Assembly: GCA_029262935.1 (NCBI GenBank)
Contig: JAJCYK010000634.1
Location: forward strand, 1 to 6,074
Direction of reading: 5' to 3'
Source: Cytophagales bacterium
Lineage (GTDB): Bacteria; Bacteroidota; Bacteroidia; Cytophagales; Cyclobacteriaceae
DNA: 6,074 nt
A program made the position numbers and the translations under genes. This document shows positions 1 to 5,575 of this stretch, one piece after another. Position 1 is the stretch's first letter, and every line of letters begins with the position of its first letter. The notes beneath the pieces are model-generated. The model was given only the letters and a program-made list of their open reading frames with translations, searched no databases and was not told the DNA's origin.

Positions 1-691
1 TTCTGAAGAGCTTCTCCAAATCTTTGTATTTGAAAGTAGCAACTTCTCTCTGTAAGCCCGTTTCTGGAAATTTTTCAGCAGGTAATATCAACTTGATACT
101 TTGGATGTCATAGAATAAACGACTGCGTCTTTTATCAAAGATCCAATCTTCCATGATTTCCAACACTGAAATATCATTAGGGAAAAACATGTCAGCAGAA
201 GCAGCTGATGATTCCTCATCACCACCACCATCTTCATCACCCCAAGCGTCGTCTCCGCCGTCCGCACTTTCATCACCCCAGCCGTCACCACTATCATCTC
301 CCCAGCTATCATCATCTGTAAAACCCATGGCCTTTTCTTCATCTGATAGTACATCACCACCATAAACAGGCATTTTCAGGTTTTCCAAGAATTCTTCTTT
401 GGACATTCTGGTCTGTAGGGAATCATTTCTATAAGGAAACAACACGCCTGCATTCACACCTTCAATAATGATCTTAGTGATCTCATTATTGTATGCGAAA
501 AACGAGCGATTTTGCTTCTCTTTCAGGTCCATACGACGCCATAATGTTTTCTTATACATGATGTCGTAATCTGGGATTCCCGCAGTGGAATTATGATTCA
601 CATAATTCGCTGTTTCCTGAGCTTGAGCAGGGCTAGTAGCTCCTACAGCTGCTAAGAAAACCAAAACGAGTACATAACTTAATTGCTTCAT
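1..691 (-). CDS. gldN: GldN/PorN, T9SS periplasmic ring protein (3' end cut by window edge)
   Basis: GldN pairs with the lipoprotein GldK to form the large periplasmic ring of the type IX secretion system, attached under the outer membrane. The first 230 codons are visible; the gene stays open to the window edge, and family members of roughly 300 residues imply that the C-terminal third or so is missing. The start is ATG at 691, followed by a clear signal peptide (hydrophobic core about residues 5-18, probable cleavage after AQA at 22-24). Typical GldN features follow: a segment around residues 45-60 (MYKKTLWRRMDLKEKQN), then FPYRND at 85-90, and after the insert EIMEDWIFDKRRSRLFYDIQ at 179-198. 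Residues about 126-160 form an acidic Gly/Asp/Trp-rich insert. The gene begins 12 bp after the gldM stop, with AGGTGAT directly before the ATG, so it is probably co-transcribed with gldM. Identification rests on both sequence and its place after gldM. Confidence 0.93.
   Translation of the reverse strand, partial: MKQLSYVLVLVFLAAVGATSPAQAQETANYVNHNSTAGIPDYDIMYKKTLWRRMDLKEKQNRSFFAYNNEITKIIIEGVNAGVLFPYRNDSLQTRMSKEEFLENLKMPVYGGDVLSDEEKAMGFTDDDSWGDDSGDGWGDESADGGDDAWGDEDGGGDEESSAASADMFFPNDISVLEIMEDWIFDKRRSRLFYDIQSIKLILPAEKFPETGLQREVATFKYKDLEKLFR
212..316 (-). repeat. Acidic WGD-repeat low-complexity insert inside gldN
   Basis: Codons 126-160 of gldN encode an Asp/Glu/Gly/Ser tract with three Trp-Gly-Asp units at residues 130-132, 138-140 and 150-152. 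At the DNA level, imperfect 16-bp copies lie at 235-250, 271-286 and 295-310; the first two differ at only two positions, which suggests repeat expansion. The flanking sequence on both sides is ordinary conserved GldN, so this looks like a flexible surface loop. Acidic tracts of this kind could bind calcium or a basic partner, but that is inference. The repeat also creates a spurious Ser/Pro-rich reading frame on the plus strand. Confidence 0.75.
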
Positions 692-698
692 ATCACCT
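692..698 (-). promoter_or_regulatory. SD-like sequence AGGTGAT before gldN
   Basis: AGGTGAT touches the gldN ATG inside the 12-bp gldM-gldN gap. The AGGTG core lies 2 nt from the start codon, closer than a classic Shine-Dalgarno. The same AGGTGnT-ATG arrangement precedes gldK, while gldL, gldM and porP lack it. Confidence 0.4.
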
Positions 699-703
699 AT
701 TTA

Positions 704-2278
704 TTAATTCAGTGGTACGTTAAAAAATACGTTACCCACATTTACATTCTCGGTCTTACCCTGGAAGTTCATACGAGATACTCGCTTCACTTCTACTACG
801 ATACGATCACCGGGTCGGGCCTTTTGCATCATAGCACCTACACTTAAAGATTCTTTCCCGATCTTCGATGGAGGTACTACAGGACGTTTTCCTCGAGCTA
901 AAGTCACTTCCCAGCCCGTTATTCTATAACGTGCATCTTTAGGTAGTAAAGACTTGAAACTCTCATCTGGAATCGCCTTGATGTTAAGTTCGCGTAATCC
1001 GCTGATGTTCTCTCCTTGTTTAACGTTTACTTCCTTACCCCTATTGTACAAACGAATAGTTGGTTTAGGTATACGCTTAACTTTGAAGTTTTCAACTCCT
1101 AATAAGTTGCCACTGTTGTAAACATTAAGCTTTACTTCCGCGGCATTAGGAATTACTGTAACCATACCCGTTTTAGCTCCTTTGGTGGTATTTGCACCTG
1201 TGGCGGTAAAACTTGGGCTATAATTGCTTCCCAATTGAGGGCAATTTACTTGCAATTCATTGGCACAGTTTAAATACAGTGCTTGCATAGAAGCGGATTG
1301 TACTTGAATAACGGGTTTCGCTACGAAGTACTCTATGGTATCTCGGTAAACGCTATCCTTCAATTTCACTGTGGCAATAAAGGATTTTTTAGCTATACCA
1401 TCTTTGTCATAGCCACCGCCAGCAGCCGTAAACGCGATCTTACCTTTTCCATTTACCACTTCCAAATCCTTACCATTATACGTCATGGCGGGGTTTTCAG
1501 CAGCTGAAGAAGATGCTGCAATAAACAGATCTGCTTCATATTTGGCACCAGCAGCCACCACACGTGAGTTAGGTAAGGCCACTAAGTTAATTTGATCGAA
1601 TTTTAAATCCTCCGCACCTACTTTTCGAGCTAGCTCTTCTAAGGCGTCGGTTTCTTTACTGATAATTTCTGTTTGAAATTGGCTTATGGTAGCTAATCCT
1701 GCAACCATAGGCGTTTGATCAAACTGTAAGGTGGCAAAATCTCTTTTCCTAGCATTCTTATCTTTCGAGAATACTGGGTGGTCCTTACCATCCAAAGCCA
1801 TATTGTCAAACTCTTGACCAGTCTTACCTGATAAGAAAGTAGTGTAGTCGTTAAGTAGCTTTTGCAGTTTAACTCCTTCGCCTTTCTTTATCATCATTGT
1901 GGCTATTTTCTCCATGTTCTTAATACCCTTGGGAGTAATGCCATCTTCCTCGTAGTTACCAGTTTCTGCAATCATCTTATCCTTAAGTTGATCTAGAGTT
2001 GCTAGTACTTTTGAGGTTTCCGCTCTCACTTCCTGAGCAGTATTTAACACGGTTACATCTTGTGCTCTTTCACCTGATTCTTTTACTGCTTTGTCGATTC
2101 GTCCTACAGTACTGTTGTTCTTCTCTCCTCCATCGTCAATTGTTTTCTCCATGGTTCTATTCATGAAGAGAAACTTCTCCAATACTGTATTACTTACGTT
2201 CAATGCCAGCAAAGCTGTTAGTACCAGGTACATCATCCCGATCATCTTTTGCCGGGGGGTTTCTTTAGCTCCTGCCAT
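704..2278 (-). CDS. gldM: GldM/PorM, T9SS motor shaft protein
   Basis: GldM is the single-pass inner-membrane partner of GldL in the proton-driven T9SS/gliding motor; its periplasmic part reaches the GldK-GldN ring. The 524-residue length is normal for the family (Flavobacterium johnsoniae GldM is about 513). The N-terminus (GAKETPRQKMIGMMYLVLTA) is the family hallmark. It holds R9, the residue recalled as pairing with the GldL membrane glutamate, and one membrane helix at about 12-30. Domains by rough position: a helical domain at 35-225, then three beta-rich domains at about 228-325, 328-410 and 412-524. Cysteines at 338 and 346 flank the segment ANELQVN and could form a periplasmic disulfide. 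Hydrophobic residues end at VPLN before TAA. The gene starts 46 bp after gldL with no clear SD; an AACAATTGTT palindrome lies in that gap at 2306-2315. Confidence 0.98.
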   Translation of the reverse strand: MAGAKETPRQKMIGMMYLVLTALLALNVSNTVLEKFLFMNRTMEKTIDDGGEKNNSTVGRIDKAVKESGERAQDVTVLNTAQEVRAETSKVLATLDQLKDKMIAETGNYEEDGITPKGIKNMEKIATMMIKKGEGVKLQKLLNDYTTFLSGKTGQEFDNMALDGKDHPVFSKDKNARKRDFATLQFDQTPMVAGLATISQFQTEIISKETDALEELARKVGAEDLKFDQINLVALPNSRVVAAGAKYEADLFIAASSSAAENPAMTYNGKDLEVVNGKGKIAFTAAGGGYDKDGIAKKSFIATVKLKDSVYRDTIEYFVAKPVIQVQSASMQALYLNCANELQVNCPQLGSNYSPSFTATGANTTKGAKTGMVTVIPNAAEVKLNVYNSGNLLGVENFKVKRIPKPTIRLYNRGKEVNVKQGENISGLRELNIKAIPDESFKSLLPKDARYRITGWEVTLARGKRPVVPPSKIGKESLSVGAMMQKARPGDRIVVEVKRVSRMNFQGKTENVNVGNVFFNVPLN

Positions 2279-2324
2279 CTTTGTATATTTTTACTTTACC
2301 TGTTTAACAATTGTTTTGTAAAAA

Positions 2325-3125
2325 TTAACCTTTCATGGCAGTTAACATGTTACCGTACACTGAATTCAACCTGGTGAGGTTTCCAGTTAAGGTAGACAAC
2401 TGAGACTTAAATTGCTCAGACTGCTGTGAAGCTTCTGCCATACTATCCATCGCAGTGGATATGTTAGCATAGAATTTGTTCATTGCTTTCAAATGATTGT
2501 TAGCATCTTGCAATTCCATCTCATAAACTGTGTTCAATGCACCTAGATTTTTAGTTACATTTTGAACTTGCTCATGATACTGACGTGCATCTTCAGAAGC
2601 AGTAGTCATTTCGGACATGGCATCAACAGTGGCGCCATAAGAACGATTCATATCTACTAAAGAAGCTGAAGCTGTTTTAACATTTTGCGCATACTCTTCT
2701 GTGACAAATGCTGCATCACTAAGATCTGACATGTTTGCAACAGAATCTGATAGGCTATTAAAACCTTTTCCAAGACTGTCAATCAACTCAGGGCCAATTT
2801 TGGCGCTTTCCAACATGTGATCTAATTGTTTGCTTACTGAACCATTATCTCCAGCCGCCGCTACTAAACCTTCTGATTCATAGTCGTCAGCCAATTCTGG
2901 GTATACTTTCGCCCAATCTGGCTCACTGTGCTTCGGTTCGAAGGCACTAAAGAAGAAGATAAGTGCTTCTGCCGATAGACCTATTACCAACATTAAGTCG
3001 GCGCCAGGGTAATGGTTAATTTTGAACAGTGCTCCTACAATTACAATGGAAGCACCGATCCCGTAGATTTTAGGCATTATAGAGCTGTAGAACAACTCAA
3101 CAAATCCACCTTTTCTTTTGCTCAT
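2325..3125 (-). CDS. gldL: GldL/PorL, T9SS motor stator-like membrane protein
   Basis: GldL forms the inner-membrane ring that surrounds the GldM helices and carries the proton path powering T9SS secretion and gliding. The protein has 266 residues, slightly longer than the roughly 215 recalled for F. johnsoniae GldL. Two membrane helices are seen at about 17-36 and 43-62, joined by the typical short turn KINHYPGAD. Membrane residues recalled as functionally important in F. johnsoniae (Y13, K27, H30, E49) correspond here to Y21, K35, H38 and E53, after allowing for a shorter turn. The second helix has the signature GLSAEALIFFFSAFEP. Residues from about 64 on are cytoplasmic and probably helical or coiled coil; 155-266 are an exact-length tandem duplication. 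The gene lies 73 bp after gldK and 46 bp before gldM, with no convincing SD before its ATG. Confidence 0.97.
   Translation of the reverse strand: MSKRKGGFVELFYSSIMPKIYGIGASIVIVGALFKINHYPGADLMLVIGLSAEALIFFFSAFEPKHSEPDWAKVYPELADDYESEGLVAAAGDNGSVSKQLDHMLESAKIGPELIDSLGKGFNSLSDSVANMSDLSDAAFVTEEYAQNVKTASASLVDMNRSYGATVDAMSEMTTASEDARQYHEQVQNVTKNLGALNTVYEMELQDANNHLKAMNKFYANISTAMDSMAEASQQSEQFKSQLSTLTGNLTRLNSVYGNMLTAMKG
2328..2663 (-). repeat. 56-residue tandem duplication in the GldL cytoplasmic tail
   Basis: Residues 155-210 and 211-266 of GldL align without gaps over 56 positions, with 19 identities by my hand count. Each copy holds two versions of a core LxxMNxxY or LxxLNxxY, beginning at L156 and L194 in the first copy and L212 and L250 in the second, so the spacing alternates 38, 18, 38. 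The DNA of the two copies is diverged, so the duplication is old. It ends exactly at the C-terminus and probably makes a regular helical hairpin or coiled coil. Confidence 0.8.
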
Positions 3126-3198
3126 TTTACTAAAGTTTAAAGTTTGAAATCCAAAAAAATGTCTTGTGATATTATGAAATCTCTGTGTGTCTTGACTA

Positions 3199-4236
3199 CT
3201 AGTTAAACTCCAAGCCTGAAGACCGACCTAAGTTGGTCATGGCGCAACGGAATCCAATAAAAGCCGTAGCGGAGTCCTTGAATTCGTAAGAACGTGTACC
3301 TGTTTCCAAATAGTAGGCTACATCCTTCCAAGATCCTCCTCGGATAACCTTGCGGGGTTCGTTTTCGTCAAAATAAGTGGGGTTGAGGTCCCATACAACT
3401 GGCACAGCAGCGGGGTTAAAAGCATCCTCACACCATTCTGAAACATTTCCTGCCATATCGTACAGACCGTAGTCATTAGCGAAATAGGAAGAAACTGGAG
3501 CAGTATAGGCAAATCCATCATCATAGTAATTACCTCGTCCGGTTTTGAAGTTAGCCAACATACATCCTTTTGAGTTCCTTATATAAGGGTTACCCCAGGG
3601 GTATTTTGCTAAATCGCGACCACCACGTGCTGCATATTCCCATTCCGCCTCGGAAGGCAATCGGAAATTAGGCATAATGAAATCACCCACGCCTACACGG
3701 AAGTCGTTTAAGTAATTCGTACGCCATTGTGAAAAATATTTTGCTGCTTCCCAATCTACACCAACTACTGGGTAGTCATCAAAAGCAGGGTGGGCATAAT
3801 AATATACCATAAGAGGATCTCCCATGTGGTGAGCAAAATCCCTAACCCATACCGTAGTATCGGGGTAAAGTTCCTCCATTACAAAATCTTCGCCAAGTAC
3901 AGAAGCAGAATCTTCCAACATCGCTTCCATAAATTGTCGATACTCGTTATTGGTAATTTCGGTATCGTCCATGTAGAAAGGACCGATGGTGATTTGCTTG
4001 TTGTAATTGATCTGGGTAGCTGCAACATCTTGATCAGCTTGACCCATATGAAAGGTACCTGCGGGGATAGCTACCATACCGTAAGGAATCGTCATAATAA
4101 ATCCCTCACGACCTTGTACACCTACCAACTCACCGCGATCGTCCTTATTTCCTTTAAAGAACAGTCCACAACCTTGTAAGGTGAATGTGGCAAGCACTAT
4201 CAAGGCAACCGTTCTTATATTTGACACAATTTTCAT
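3199..4236 (-). CDS. gldK: GldK/PorK, T9SS ring lipoprotein with a degenerate FGE-sulfatase fold
   Basis: GldK is an outer-membrane lipoprotein that forms the periplasmic T9SS ring with GldN. The start at 4236 gives a lipoprotein signal: basic residues, a hydrophobic core at about 9-20, and the lipobox LQGC with the lipidated cysteine at C23. The mature part is a formylglycine-generating-enzyme (SUMF1-type) domain: MVAIPAGTFHMG at 54-65, FYMDDTEITNNEYRQF at 87-102, FRLPSEAEWEYAARGG at 191-206, YDMAGNVSEWCED at 259-271, RGGSWKD at 299-305 and GFRCA at 328-332. The two FGE catalytic cysteines, expected at 305 and 310 by motif alignment with the human enzyme, are Asp and Leu, so a structural role is expected. 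The length (345) is slightly below the roughly 450 I recall for some homologues. The paralogue GldJ shares the fold; the position before gldL decides for GldK. Confidence 0.95.
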   Translation of the reverse strand: MKIVSNIRTVALIVLATFTLQGCGLFFKGNKDDRGELVGVQGREGFIMTIPYGMVAIPAGTFHMGQADQDVAATQINYNKQITIGPFYMDDTEITNNEYRQFMEAMLEDSASVLGEDFVMEELYPDTTVWVRDFAHHMGDPLMVYYYAHPAFDDYPVVGVDWEAAKYFSQWRTNYLNDFRVGVGDFIMPNFRLPSEAEWEYAARGGRDLAKYPWGNPYIRNSKGCMLANFKTGRGNYYDDGFAYTAPVSSYFANDYGLYDMAGNVSEWCEDAFNPAAVPVVWDLNPTYFDENEPRKVIRGGSWKDVAYYLETGTRSYEFKDSATAFIGFRCAMTNLGRSSGLEFN

Positions 4237-4257
4237 AACACCTTTAAATTTTAAAGT
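4237..4257 (-). promoter_or_regulatory. 15-bp dyad merging into the SD-like AGGTG before gldK
   Basis: CTTTAAA (4242-4248), one central T, and TTTAAAG (4250-4256) form a perfect 7-bp inverted repeat. On the minus strand its last bases run straight into AAAGGTGTT-ATG, so the SD-like AGGTG overlaps one arm. It could be an operator or a weak hairpin over the ribosome site; an all-AT core makes chance plausible. The octamer ACTTTAAA recurs upstream of the gldL start (3136-3143). Confidence 0.35.
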
Positions 4258-4309
4258 AATATTCGATTTGAATAAATGTATTTTCGCTTAATTCTGTTTA
4301 TTACGAATC

Positions 4310-4341
4310 CAAAAGTATAGGTTATCATCGCGCGTTCATAA
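4310..4341 (-). promoter_or_regulatory. Candidate Bacteroidota promoter for gldKLMN
   Basis: On the minus strand TACTTTTG (4310-4317) matches the Bacteroidota -7 box TAnnTTTG at every fixed base. The -33 region is weak: TTATG at 4337-4341, about 19 bp upstream, stands in for the usual TTTG/TTG. Transcription would begin near 4303-4306, leaving a leader of roughly 70 nt before gldK. The site lies in the largest non-coding gap of the window, downstream of a terminator-like hairpin, which supports a separate gldKLMN unit. Confidence 0.45.
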
Positions 4342-4380
4342 GGAATACGAAGGAAAACCTGTGCTTTGTAAGTTTTAGGA

Positions 4381-4402
4381 AAAAAATAAACAAAATTTGT
4401 TT
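4381..4402 (-). terminator. Candidate AT-rich terminator after porP/sprF
   Basis: Read on the minus strand, AAACAA pairs with TTGTTT across a three-base loop, and the stem is followed by one A and six T. It begins about 63 nt beyond the porP stop. The shape is that of an intrinsic terminator, but the stem has only one G-C pair, so termination would be weak or it may be a protein-binding dyad (AAACAAA-A-TTTGTTT at 4388-4402 on the plus strand). Confidence 0.35.
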
Positions 4403-4464
4403 TTACACCTTTACCTGTACTAACGGATCGCCAGGCACCAATTATATCTTTAGAGAGAAATAAT

Positions 4465-5421
4465 TTAGTGTCTAAAACGCGGAGTCCGAATAATCTTCCT
4501 GCCACCTACGGTGATAACAGGCAATGTATAACTCAACATTATTTCATGGGACGTGGGTTCTTTTACATCTTGTGCGCGGATAATGTAGTCGAATGCATAA
4601 CCTAATCGAAGTGCATTATCCTTAAGAAAACTATAACCCAGCATGCCAACCATGGCATCTGATTGTCTAAATGAAATTCCTCCCCACATTCTTTCCTTGT
4701 AAGTTCCCATCACATTTATATCAAATGATAATGAATTAAAATCTGAAACCTTAACAATAAACGATGGAGTAAGAGTTAAATTATAATTAATTGCATAATC
4801 ATACGCACCTGTCACGTATGTGTGGGTGACTAATGGGTTCCGGGTAGGATCGTTGCCAAAATCAAACTCAGTATTTAGCAAATGATTAACCCCTACGCCA
4901 AAACGGTAATTGCCGCTTTGATAATGAATTCCTAAAGCTAAGTCTGGACGAATTTGAGCATCACCTCCAAACACGTTTAAAGGATCCCCTGGATCAATCC
5001 AACGGTATTCATCATCATTGATTGATTGAGAATATAGTCCCAACCTTACACCAAAACTAAGTTTTCCTTCGTTGCTTACTGCTAAATGATAGGCGTATGA
5101 AACCTGAGCTTCTAAGTTGTTTAAGTTGCCCAACCTGTCATTAACAATGTACAAACCAATTCCGCTATTTATTCCTAACAACGGTGCATTAAAACTTACG
5201 ATTTGGGTATTGGGTGCCCCACCATCATCTAATGTGGCCTGATAGCCAGCATACTGACTGCGGTGAATGGCGGTAAATGTAGTTAACCCGTCAGCCCCAG
5301 CCACGGCAGGATTGTAATACAAGCTGTTAAACATGTATTGACTAAACTGAGGATCCTGTTGGCCGTAAACAGCGGTTGCACATAATAGAAGCAATGTACA
5401 GATAGAAAAGAGCTTGGTCAT
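4465..5421 (-). CDS. PorP/SprF-family T9SS outer-membrane protein
   Basis: Members of this family (type IX secretion membrane protein, PorP/SprF) are outer-membrane beta barrels. PorP is needed for secretion in Porphyromonas gingivalis; SprF helps display the adhesin SprB in F. johnsoniae. I chose ATG at 5421 (318 residues) over ATG at 5466 because it places a standard signal peptide at the N-terminus: MTK, a hydrophobic stretch at 4-16 and cleavage near G20. The mature protein begins with the family hallmark QQDPQFSQYMFNSLYYNPAV (21-40), followed by alternating beta strands, GGISFRQSDAMVGMLGY at 247-263, HEIMLSYTLP at 292-301 and an Arg-rich C-terminus RTPRFRH. Adjacent to gldK as in the P. 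gingivalis porPKLMN cluster, so porP is the likelier functional name, but paralogues are numerous and I leave the symbol blank. No SD is visible before the start. Confidence 0.93.
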   Translation of the reverse strand: MTKLFSICTLLLLCATAVYGQQDPQFSQYMFNSLYYNPAVAGADGLTTFTAIHRSQYAGYQATLDDGGAPNTQIVSFNAPLLGINSGIGLYIVNDRLGNLNNLEAQVSYAYHLAVSNEGKLSFGVRLGLYSQSINDDEYRWIDPGDPLNVFGGDAQIRPDLALGIHYQSGNYRFGVGVNHLLNTEFDFGNDPTRNPLVTHTYVTGAYDYAINYNLTLTPSFIVKVSDFNSLSFDINVMGTYKERMWGGISFRQSDAMVGMLGYSFLKDNALRLGYAFDYIIRAQDVKEPTSHEIMLSYTLPVITVGGRKIIRTPRFRH

Positions 5422-5575
5422 ATTTACAATGTTACGGCGGATAAATATAACAATTTTTATAAACATGGTAGTTTATAATAAACAAATACTTTAAGTCCGG
5501 GTTCCCAACTCGAAAGATAATTTACAACCTACGAAAATGGTGCCTACATAGTAGACGTGATTGGCAGGGCATTCG
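5422..5575 (-). other. Spacer between hemD and porP/sprF, no gene seen
   Basis: This 154-bp gap holds no convincing gene. On the minus strand there are two imperfect promoter-like boxes: TATATTTA (5442-5449), one base off TAnnTTTG, and AGTATTTG further upstream near 5483-5490, with a TTG about 15-17 bp before it. A GTTTATTATAAAC hairpin lies at about 5472-5484 and a CTAC-ATA-GTAG hairpin at 5544-5554. None is strong. The gap is large enough for porP to have its own promoter. Confidence 0.3.

Noticed and set aside
153..365. Plus-strand Ser/Pro-rich 70-codon frame
   Set aside because: It is the complement of the acidic repeat in gldN; the Ser-Ser-Pro pattern follows from reading Asp/Gly codons backwards.
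2306..2315. AACAATTGTT palindrome between gldL and gldM
   Set aside because: Ten AT-rich bases with no extension or T-run; too short to call an operator or terminator.
3790..4179. Plus-strand 129-codon frame
   Set aside because: It lies wholly inside gldK on the opposite strand and has no signal peptide, domain or leader.
4251..4505. 84-codon minus-strand frame filling the porP-gldK spacer
   Set aside because: It starts inside the porP 3' end in another frame, runs through the hairpin and promoter candidates, is rich in Lys, Ile, Tyr and Phe as translated AT-rich spacer would be, and matches no family I recognise.
5422..5466. Upstream ATG extending porP/sprF by 15 residues
   Set aside because: The extension (MFIKIVIFIRRNIVN) would bury the signal peptide; the ATG at 5421 gives a normal one.
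5490..5515. tRNA-like GGGTTCCCAACTCG stretch between hemD and porP
   Set aside because: It resembles a T-arm only superficially; no acceptor stem or anticodon arm can be built around it on either strand.
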